This document shows positions 1-7,263 of a stretch of DNA of 10,587 nucleotides, one piece after another; positions within the stretch are counted from its first letter, which is position 1, and each line of letters starts with the position of its first letter. The notes under the pieces were generated by a model that saw nothing but the letters and a program-made list of their open reading frames with translations, searched no databases and was not told the origin of the DNA. The position numbers and the translations under genes were made by a program. Source of the stretch: Malacoplasma sp. (GTDB lineage: Bacteria > Bacillota_I > Bacilli_A > Mycoplasmatales > Mycoplasmoidaceae); assembly GCA_029050415.1 (NCBI GenBank), contig JAIDMU010000190.1, positions 1 through 10,587 of the forward strand. Direction: 5' to 3'.

Positions 1-56
1 AAACTAAATAGATATTTAAATCTACTAGTTTATTTTTTATTTTATTTAGGATTTTT
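1..56 (+). promoter_or_regulatory. 5' leader of paralog 1: hairpin, T-rich tract, Shine-Dalgarno
   Basis: An interrupted hairpin is visible: AAACTA (1-6) pairs with TAGTTT (26-31), and TAGAT (9-13) pairs with ATCTA (20-24) around a short loop. The T-rich stretch 29-47 follows, then AGGA at 48-51 five bases before the ATG. The left arm may extend beyond the window. The promoter itself is not in the window; in the paralogs it lies 120-220 bases upstream of the start. The ten bases 1-10 are identical to 7187-7196 in the leader of paralog 3, where they sit in an equivalent hairpin. Confidence 0.5.
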
Positions 57-3000
57 ATGAAAAAAAGTAAGAAAAGATGAGTAATTCTTTTAACCACTGC
101 TACTGCTTTAGGTTTAACAGCTGCTATTCCTTTAGGGGTTGTAGGTTTTTATAATTCAACAAGTCAAATTAAAAAAGTTAGTTCAGTAAAACAAGATGAT
201 AAAAAAGATTTAGTACCTGCACAAAGTATTTCTCAAAACTCAAACTTGTCAACAAAGACAGGTCCTTTAACTTTTTGAGGAAACACTATTACTGCACTTG
301 ATTGATATGGATCTAAACTTTGAGATCTTGATATGAGTTTATATGTAGAAGGTGATAATGGACAGGTAGGACCTAATACTTCATATGGTAATGGAAATTG
401 AAAAAGGGCATGATTAAATTGAGATTACAATAGGGATACTAATAAAATTTGAATTTTAGGTTATTCAAATCAAACTACCAAATATAAGTGAAATCAAAAA
501 TTATTTGAAGTAAATGCTGTTACTGGACAAATTGAAAACACTTTTGAATTAGGTTTAAGAGATACAGTTTATTTTGTTTCGGCTTTAGCATCAGGAAATG
601 TAATGTGCTATGGAACTGCTGCAATTTCATACAATGCAACAGCTTATTTATATGATGCATCAACTAAAGCTGTAAATAAAATAACTGGAAACAGTGCTGA
701 AAAAATAAAAGATTTACAAGATATGGAAAATAAAGTTCTTGATAAAGATTTTAGATGAAGTTTTTCAAATTTAATACCTGTATCTAACAATATAAACATT
801 GTTGAAATTTATTCTTTTGGTACTCAATCCAATACAACTGGAAATGGATCAGCCCATCAAGCATCTTATGATGTTTATTTTATGTTAGTTGATGATAAAT
901 TAAATTCAATTACTCAAAATGGTTGAGATAAACCAAAAAAAGTTGCAAGTGGTATCAACAATTATAAAAATAGTAAAGTTGCTCCACAACGTGATTACTT
1001 TTCATTATTAAGCGGGAAAGTTGCTACAGTTGTTTACAACACTGTTGTTATTATTGATCCTTCAAATAGAAATAATATTAAAACATCAAGTTTTATTATG
1101 AGTGAAGAAAAATGAATTCAGTCATGAACTATTGATGCTAATGAAAACTTATATTTTAAATTCAAAGATGATTCTAGAATTTACAAAATTGAAAAAACAA
1201 TTTTAAATTCAGACACTAGCAGAACTTTAGCACCTACAACTTATTTAGATTTATCAGGAATTGGGACTGACAATGTTAAAAATTATGCAAATAATTTTGT
1301 AATTTATAATGTTTTTGGATATACAGGTCAATTAATGATGATTAATGCAAAATCTTCAGAAACTATTGATACTCCTGCTTTACCAACTGATAATAATGTT
1401 GATAAATGAGGTCTTGCAATTGGAGTTACTCAAAATCAATCTAGTCAAAATACTGGTGATTACAAAGGATTGTTAAATACTGAGAACTCATTTCAAAAAT
1501 CAGCAGATTTTGAAATTAGTGAATCAGTTTTGAATTCTAAAATCCCAAGTGAAATTATCCAAGGTGATATCACACCTTTATATAATTCTTTTTTTAAAGC
1601 TGATCCAAAATATCCTTCTTTTGAAATAAGTAACATTAAAGATGATGAAGGAAAATTTGATATTACTGTTAACTTGTATCAAATCCCTTGATTTGCTTCA
1701 ACTTTACCAGATGAATCAATCCCAACAAAAATAACTAAAAGTTTTGAAACTAAAAATAAAATTAGTAATAAAGTGAGTTGAAAAGAATTATCATCTTCTA
1801 CAGATTATGACTTTTTAAATATGTTGCCATCAAATTTAAAAGTAGATGATGTTAACAATTTAGATCCTTTTCAAATTTCATTTCAATCACAAACTATTAC
1901 TGATGCAAGTGGTAAATTACTATATCCAAAAAAAGATTATTCAATAACTAAAACAGATGATAGTGCTGGGAAAGTTACTATTAAAGTTGATTACAAATAT
2001 GTACCAATGGGCATTACATATACTGGAAAAAACAGCGCTAAAGTTTTAAATTATTCTCAAACACATGAGTATACTATCTTTAGTACTTCATCATCTAGTC
2101 AATTCAATTTCATGGGTGCTAGTGAACAATCAACTGATAACAAATCTTTACAAGTTAATGTTATAAATGTTCCACAATTAAAATTTTTACTTGAAGCTAA
2201 TACTTTACCAAGTTCATTTAATTCATTAATCAATCCAAACACTAATAAAAACAATGCTGGATTTTTACAATTCATTAACACTAGTTTAAGTAAAGGTTAT
2301 CCAGTTTCAAAAATTAATTTTTCTTTAGAACCAAATGATAATGCTGGTACTTTAAAAATTACAGCTAAAATTTCAGAAGGTAATTCACCTGATAAAAAAC
2401 CTCATACTTATGTAGTGACTTATACTAACTTAAATAAACAAACAAATTACAAATTTGAATTTATTCAAAATGTTAATCAGTTTGGGAATGTTGCTTTTAA
2501 TACAATATTACCATCTTCAGTGACTGAAGGTGATGTAATAGCATACTTAGTAAAATACCAAGGTTTTGATTCAAATGATTTAAATATTTCTTTATATCCA
2601 AATGATGCAAATGGTGATCTTACAGTTTCAGTTTCATTGAACAAAAACTATGCAAGTGAAATTGCATCTAGTGGTCATGGGTTTACAAATTACCAAGCTA
2701 ATCATACATTTAAAGGTTTTATGACAACAGAAGAATTTAATAATAAATTTTCAGTTGAATTTATTGATGATAGTTCAGTTGACTTACTAGATTTTAAATT
2801 AAAACAAACTCAAGAAATTTATGACACTTTCAATAAAAAAGAAAAATTGACAGTTGGTAAAAAAACTTATGATAACTTAAATGATTTAGTTGAAAATTTA
2901 CTTGTAAAAAGTATGGGTAGTTTAGTCCCAAAAAATTGAAAAAATAATAATAATATCAAAACCGAAATGTATGTTGATAACTCATTGGGGATTGCAAGTT

Positions 3001-3410
3001 TTTATGTAAAGATTCCACAAAACTTAATAAATGGTGCAAGTAGTGATTTAAACTTCATAGCAAACTACTCAGGATTTGTTAAAGGTAATGTTGTGACAAC
3101 AAAAGATAATTTATCTTTTGTGTCAAACAATATGTTAAAAAATTATTTAGTTTCTAAAAATTTTTTTAAAGAAGATCAAATTGATAATTTATCAGTAATT
3201 GAATTTAGTAATTGAGTTAACCAAAACAATAACATTAAAAATTTAATTACTTATTACACTGGTGAATATGAAACTAAATTAAATGATGGCAATTTTAAAT
3301 ACACAGTTATTACAAATGAAATTCAAAAAACAGTTTCAATAACAATAGATTTTGGACAAATGACAGATAAAAATTCTTTATCAAGTTATAGTATTCAATA
3401 TATTTTATAG
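57..3410 (+). CDS. Large exported surface protein, lipoprotein-17-repeat type (paralog 1)
   Basis: Continuous 1,117-residue frame from ATG to TAG when UGA is read as Trp (18 UGA, no UGG by hand count). The start is set by AGGA five bases upstream and by a typical export signal, MKKSKKRW then a hydrophobic run to about residue 34. There is no lipobox Cys, so the N-terminus probably acts as signal or uncleaved anchor. Residues 69-470 are Trp/Tyr-rich and beta-like, opening with GPLTFWGN and holding the only Cys (residue 184). Four degenerate repeats follow at about 483-546, 589-675, 700-796 and 805-890. Each has an LPS/IPS helix start and a D/N-D-x-x-G-x-L/F-x-V/I strand signature, as in mycoplasma lipoprotein-17 variable surface proteins. 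A conserved C-terminal domain (about 893-1117) ends in SYSIQYIL. It is the most divergent copy in the N-terminal half. A surface or host-contact role is inferred; no enzymatic motif is visible. Confidence 0.93.
2253..2317 (+). repeat. Near-identical DNA block in repeat 3 (copy 1)
   Basis: 65 bases encoding the invariant AGFLQFINTSLSKGYPVSKI segment. By eye it differs from the copy at 5899-5963 by a single base, and from the copy at 9436-9500 by about six. Flanking DNA diverges more, so this is the longest near-identical stretch I noticed between genes and a candidate site for recombination. Confidence 0.8.
2967..3026 (+). repeat. Conserved C-terminal-domain DNA block (copy 1)
   Basis: 60 bases encoding MYVDNSLGIASFYVKIPQNL. 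The equivalent blocks are at 6616-6675 and 10153-10212; all three encode this peptide with one V-to-I change in paralog 3. The central ATTGCAAGTTTTTATGTAAA run is nearly unchanged at DNA level. Confidence 0.75.
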
Positions 3411-3425
3411 AATAAAAATTCTAAT

Positions 3426-3468
3426 AAAAAAGTACAGTCAATTAAGTGATTGTACTTTTTTTATTTTT
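3426..3468 (+). terminator. Intrinsic terminator of paralog 1
   Basis: A 15-bp stem: six A residues then GTACAGTCA (3432-3440), a 6-base loop, then TGATTGTAC (3447-3455) and a T run. There is one G-U pair and otherwise complete pairing. The T-rich tail continues to 3468. It lies 16 bases after the TAG stop, the classic position. With A's on the left and T's on the right it might also work in reverse, but no gene enters from that side. Confidence 0.85.
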
Positions 3469-3477
3469 GTTTCAAAG

Positions 3478-3506
3478 TTGATATGCAAAAATTATTAGAG
3501 TAATAT
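3478..3506 (+). promoter_or_regulatory. Probable promoter of paralog 2
   Basis: TTGATA at 3478-3483 (5/6 to the -35 consensus), exactly 17 bases, then TAATAT at 3501-3506 (4/6 to the -10). It begins 16 bases after the T run of the preceding terminator. The same arrangement, with related flanking bases (AGAGTA before, TTTAAAGT then ACAT after), recurs before paralog 3. That recurrence is the main reason to trust it in such AT-rich DNA. It implies a 5' leader of about 215 bases. Confidence 0.6.
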
Positions 3507-3621
3507 TTAAAGTAGACATTTATGAAACTTTAACTATTAAATCGTAAAATTGCTTATGTTTATATCATTTTTTTAATTAAAAATAAATATTTTAAGAAAC
3601 ATTTATGCATTTTTTTTGGAA

Positions 3622-3644
3622 TTTTTACTAAAAAACAGTAAAAA
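3622..3644 (+). repeat. Leader inverted repeat A of paralog 2
   Basis: Perfect 8-bp inverted repeat TTTTTACT (3622-3629) and AGTAAAAA (3637-3644) around a 7-base A-rich loop. It could fold in the 5' leader RNA of paralog 2. With only two GC-containing pairs it is weak, and there is no T run on its 3' side, so it does not look like a terminator on the + strand. Confidence 0.35.
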
Positions 3645-3669
3645 ATTTGAATATTTAGTACAGATTTGC

Positions 3670-3705
3670 TTAATTTTTAATCAGGTTTAGTAGTTTAAAA
3701 ATTAA
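3670..3705 (+). repeat. Leader inverted repeat B of paralog 2
   Basis: Perfect 11-bp inverted repeat: TTAATTTTTAA (3670-3680) and TTAAAAATTAA (3695-3705), with a 14-base loop TCAGGTTTAGTAGT. It lies 11 bases before the Shine-Dalgarno GAGG. The stem is entirely A/T, so the RNA hairpin would be weak; a DNA-binding site is an alternative. Chance occurrence is possible in DNA of this composition. Confidence 0.4.
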
Positions 3706-3716
3706 TAAAAACATTT

Positions 3717-3720
3717 GAGG
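3717..3720 (+). promoter_or_regulatory. Shine-Dalgarno of paralog 2 (decides the start)
   Basis: GAGG ends nine bases before the ATG at 3730. An upstream in-frame TTG (3715) overlaps this site and would add five unlikely residues (MRYHF) ahead of the Lys-rich signal, so the ATG is chosen. Confidence 0.75.
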
Positions 3721-3729
3721 TATCATTTT

Positions 3730-6700
3730 ATGAAAATAAAAAAAAGATTATTAATTTTGTTAAGTATAGCAGGAATAACTGGCTTAGCAGCAACTGCACC
3801 TTTAGGATTTTTATCTAAGCAAATTTCAACAGTTTCTTTGTCTAAAGTTAGTTCTTTAGAACAAGAAAGTGTTACAGATTTAATTCCTTCACAAAGTATT
3901 TCGCAAAATTCTAATTTATCAACTGTTAATGGACCTTTAACTTTTTGAGGAAATAAAATTACTGCACTTGATTGATATGGATCAAAAATTTGAGACATTG
4001 ATATGAGTGAATATAATATTGGATATAATGGTCAAAAAGGAGAACAAGCTGTTTATACAGGAAAAGGTGTTTCATGAGAAAGAGCTTGATTTAACTGGGA
4101 CTATAATAGAAAAACTAATACCATTTGAGTTTTAGGTTTTTATGGAGGGAAAAATAATGATCAACAGTTGATTGCAATAGATGCTTCAACAGGTAATGTT
4201 ACTAAAACTATTGGACTTGGAAACACAGGAGCTGTTTATTATGTTTCTGCTTTAACATCTGGAAATGTAGTGTGTTTTGGTAATGCTGCAAAATCTTATG
4301 ATGGTACTGCTTTTTTATATAACCCTAGTCAAAATAAAGTTATTCAATTACAAGGTAATAGTAAAAATGAAGTTGATTCAATGATAGATGAAGGTAAAAC
4401 AGGATACAGATGAGTTTTTAATAACTTAATCCCTGTGGCTAATAATGTGAATTTATTAGAAATGTATTCTTTTGGTACAAAAAGTGGTACTACAGGAGAC
4501 CAATCAGCTAGTTTAGCAAGTTATGATGTTTATTTTTTGCTAGTAGATGATAATTTAAACTTTATTGGACAAGGTTCTTGATCACAACCAAAAAAAGTAG
4601 CATCTGGTATTCCTGGATATAGAAATAGTACAGTTGCCCCACAACATGATTATTTTGTTTTACTTTCAGGTAAAGTTGCAACAGTAATTTACAATACAGT
4701 AGTTATTATTGATCCTTCAAATACTAATAATATTATTTCAACTTCATTTCCAATGAGTGAAGCTAAATGAATTCAATCATGAACAATGGATGCTAATGAT
4801 AATTTATATTTCAAATTTAAAGATGACCCAAAAATTTATAAAATTGAAAAAAATACTTTAAGTTCTACAACTAGCTCATCTTTAAATCCTATAACTTATT
4901 TAGATTTATCTGGTATTTCTCAAAATAATGTAAATACTTATGCAAATAATTTTGTGATTTATAACGTGTTTGACTATACTGGTCAGTTAATGATGATTAA
5001 TTCACAGTCTGATTTATACATTAGAAATCCAGCTCTTCCAGATGACAATACTACCACAAAGTATGGATTGGCAATTGGTGTTACACAAAATATTAATAAC
5101 CAAGCACAAGGGGATTACAAGGGGTTGTTAAACACAAGTGAATCGTTTCAAAAAGCTGCTGATTTTGATATAAATAGTTCTGCTTTAAGTTCAAAAATCC
5201 CAAGTGAAATCAATCAAAATGATGTTGTTACTTTAAATAACTCTTTTTTCCAAGCAAATAGTAAATATCCATCATTTGTTATTTCTGACATTGATGATAG
5301 TGCTGGTACATTTAAAGTACAAGTTAATCTTTACCAAGTTCCTTGATTTGCTACAACTTTACCTAGTGGTTCTATTCCTAAAACTATTGAAAAAAGTTTT
5401 AGTACAACTAATAAAATTACAAATAAAGTTAGTTGAAAATCATTATCAACATCAACTGATTATGATTTTTTAAACATGCTTCCTAGTAACTTAAAAGTTG
5501 CTGATGTTCAAAACTTAGATCCATTTCAAGCATCATTTCAATCTCAAACAATTACTGATGCAAGTGGTAAGTTGCTATACCCTAAAAAAACTTACTCTAT
5601 TACTAATCAAAATGATCAAAATGGTGCTGTTAAAATTTCAGTTAAATATGAATATATTCCAATGGGTGTGACCTATACTAGTGGTGCAAGTAATGTTTTA
5701 ACTTATAATTCTGAAAATACTTACACTGTTTTTAAAAGTACTGAACAAAGTGCATTTTATTTTATGGGGCAATCTAGTCAAGCTGTAGACAATCAAAACA
5801 TTAATATTGATGTTAAAAATGTTCCACAATTAAAATCATTATTAGAAGCTAATACTTTACCAAGTTCTTTTTCAAGTTTAGTAAACCAAAATACTAATAA
5901 TGCTGGATTTTTACAATTTATTAACACTAGTTTAAGTAAAGGTTATCCAGTTTCAAAAATTAACTTTAGTTTAGAACCAAATGATACTGCTGGTACTTTA
6001 AAAATTACTGCTAGAATTTCACAAGATAATTCACCTGACAAGCAAGCACATACATATATAGTTACTTATACTAATTTAAATAAGCAAAATTCTTATACTT
6101 TTAGTTTTAAAAATAATGTTACTTCTTTTGGAAAAGTCCCTTTTAACACATTGTTACCATCTTCTGTAACTGAAGGTGAAGTAATGGCTTATTTAGTTCA
6201 ATATACTGGTTTTGATTCTAATGATTTTAGTATTTCTTTATCACCAGATGATGCAAAAGGTAATTTAAATGTTTCAGTTAAATTAAACAGTGATTATGCA
6301 CCAGTAATTGGTAATAGTAATCATGGTTTTACAAACTATAGTACATTTTATACATTTAATGGTTTTATGACAACAGATCAGTATAACAAAAAATTTTCTG
6401 TTGAATTTGTTGATGATAGTTCAGCAAAATTGTTAGATTTAAAATTAAAACAAGCACAAGAAATTTATGATACTTTAGTAGTTAAAAAACAATCATTAAA
6501 AATAGGGAATCAAACTTATACAAATTTAAGTGATTTAATTGAAAGGTTATTAGTTGCAAATATGGGGAATTCAATTCCAAAGAACTGAAGTAATAATAAT
6601 CAAATTCAAACTACAATGTATGTTGATAATTCATTAGGAATAGCAAGTTTTTATGTAAAAATTCCACAAAATCTTTTAGATGGTGCAAGTAGTGATTTAA

Positions 6701-7059
6701 ATTTAATTGCAAATTATTCAGGATTTGTTAAAGGTAATGTTGATCAAACTGGTGATAATTTATCATTTGTATCAAACAATATGTTAAAAAATTATTTAAT
6801 AGCTCAAAAAATTTTTACTGAACAACAATTAAGTAATATGTCAGCTAAAGAATTTGGGGATTGAGTAAAAAATAGTGATAATGTCAAAAAAATAATTACT
6901 TATCATACAGGCCAATATGATACAAAACTACAAAGTAATCAATATACTTTAACTGTTGTATCAAATGATATTCAGAAAACAGTTTCAGTTACAATTGATT
7001 TTGGTACTATGACTAATCCTAAATCACTTTCAAATTACAGTATTCAATACATTTTATAA
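3730..7059 (+). CDS. Large exported surface protein, lipoprotein-17-repeat type (paralog 2)
   Basis: Complete 1,109-residue frame, ATG to TAA, with UGA read as Trp; the one UGG of the window is at 4096-4098. ATG at 3730 is preferred over the in-frame TTG at 3715 because GAGG (3717-3720) sits nine bases before the ATG and the product then begins MKIKKRLLILL, a proper signal. The hydrophobic segment ends in APLGF, a motif shared with paralog 3, and has no lipobox Cys. Parts in order: linker with QSISQNSNLST; Trp-rich beta-like region about 68-455 with the sole Cys at 182; four lipoprotein-17-like repeats at about 478-540, 583-672, 693-785 and 798-880; C-terminal domain 885-1109 ending SIQYIL. 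Its N-terminal half is closer to paralog 3 than to paralog 1, for example in the SEYN and AWFNWDYNR segments. It has its own promoter-like element and terminator. The function is inferred as a variable surface protein. Confidence 0.93.
5899..5963 (+). repeat. Near-identical DNA block in repeat 3 (copy 2)
   Basis: Second copy of the 65-base block, one base different from 2253-2317 by hand alignment. It lies in the same place in the protein, within lipoprotein-17-like repeat 3. Confidence 0.8.
6616..6675 (+). repeat. Conserved C-terminal-domain DNA block (copy 2)
   Basis: Second copy of the MYVDNSLG block, in paralog 2. Differences from copy 1 are mainly silent third-position changes. Confidence 0.75.
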
Positions 7060-7068
7060 AACATTTTA

Positions 7069-7103
7069 AAAATCAGAAAGTTGTCCTTTCTGATTTTGTT
7101 ATT
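7069..7103 (+). terminator. Intrinsic terminator of paralog 2
   Basis: Perfect 12-bp stem AAAATCAGAAAG (7069-7080) with CTTTCTGATTTT (7086-7097), 5-base loop TTGTC, then a T-rich tail. It begins 10 bases after the TAA stop. The stem sequence is unrelated to the terminator of paralog 1 although the position is equivalent. Confidence 0.87.
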
Positions 7104-7113
7104 TTATGTTCTA

Positions 7114-7142
7114 TTGACATAGTAATTTAATTGGAGTATGTT
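7114..7142 (+). promoter_or_regulatory. Probable promoter of paralog 3
   Basis: Consensus -35 TTGACA at 7114-7119, a 17-base spacer, then TATGTT at 7137-7142 (4/6 to the -10). It starts 16 bases past the terminator stem of paralog 2, mirroring the element before paralog 2. Shared bases include GGAGTA just before the -10 and TTTTAAGT then ACAT just after it. The implied leader is about 115 bases. Confidence 0.65.
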
Positions 7143-7172
7143 TTAAGTGTACATAGGAAAGAAGATGATAAG

Positions 7173-7223
7173 AAATTGGAAATACAAAACTAAATAAGTT
7201 TTATTTCCAAATTTTGTTTTTAA
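7173..7223 (+). promoter_or_regulatory. Terminator-like hairpin in the leader of paralog 3
   Basis: GGAAAT (7178-7183) pairs with ATTTCC (7203-7208) and AAAACT (7186-7191) with AGTTTT (7197-7202), with a two-base bulge and a 5-base loop. The outer TT (7176-7177) pairs with AA (7209-7210), giving about 14 pairs. A T-rich tract follows (7212-7227). It lies between the putative promoter and the Shine-Dalgarno, so it could act as an attenuator or a leader stabiliser. It shares AAACTAAATA with the leader hairpin of paralog 1. Confidence 0.45.
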
Positions 7224-7252
7224 TTTTTTTATCTTTATGTATTTTTCTTTTT

Positions 7253-7258
7253 AGGAGG
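7253..7258 (+). promoter_or_regulatory. Shine-Dalgarno of paralog 3
   Basis: AGGAGG, five bases before the ATG at 7264. It is a full-consensus site, stronger than AGGA of paralog 1 or GAGG of paralog 2, which would predict higher translation if the mRNAs are otherwise equal. Confidence 0.8.
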
Positions 7259-7263
7259 TATTT

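Larger units (their letters stand above)
3411..3729. other. Intergenic spacer between paralogs 1 and 2
   Basis: 319 bases without a credible gene. In order it holds the terminator of paralog 1 (3426-3468), a promoter-like element (3478-3506), about 100 bases of very AT-rich DNA, a T8 run (3610-3617), two inverted repeats (3622-3644 and 3670-3705), and the Shine-Dalgarno GAGG (3717-3720). I see no tRNA, small RNA fold with recognisable family features, or mobile-element end. Confidence 0.8.
7060..7263. other. Intergenic spacer between paralogs 2 and 3
   Basis: 204 bases with the same order of parts as the spacer after paralog 1: terminator, promoter-like element, leader hairpin, T-rich DNA, Shine-Dalgarno. 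It is about 115 bases shorter, the difference lying in the leader. No gene is seen. Confidence 0.8.

Noticed and set aside
1470..3215. Separate short + strand genes at 1470, 1821 and 2967, and equivalents in the other paralogs
   Set aside because: They are pieces of one frame divided by UGA, which is Trp here. No Shine-Dalgarno sites precede them, and the protein is continuous and aligned across all three paralogs.
3550..3578. Second promoter in the leader of paralog 2 (TTGCTT with an AT-rich -10)
   Set aside because: The -10 match is poor and nothing similar occurs before paralog 3; in DNA this AT-rich such matches are expected by chance.
3516..3607. Direct repeat ACATTTATG at 3516-3524 and 3599-3607
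   Set aside because: Nine bases of A/T-rich sequence, with no flanking structure and no counterpart in the other spacer; probably chance.
3715..3717. TTG as the start of paralog 2
   Set aside because: It overlaps the ribosome binding site region and adds five residues absent from the paralogs; the ATG at 3730 has the right spacing.
3723..3998. Minus-strand open frames at 2099-2281, 3723-3998 and 9336-9578
   Set aside because: They lie opposite well-supported coding sequence, lack ribosome binding sites and show no family features. Two of them mirror the same conserved repeat 3 segment, as expected of shadows.
5276..5473. Open frame in the +2 register inside paralog 2
   Set aside because: Leu/Ile/Lys-rich composition typical of out-of-frame AT-rich DNA; no equivalent in paralogs 1 and 3.
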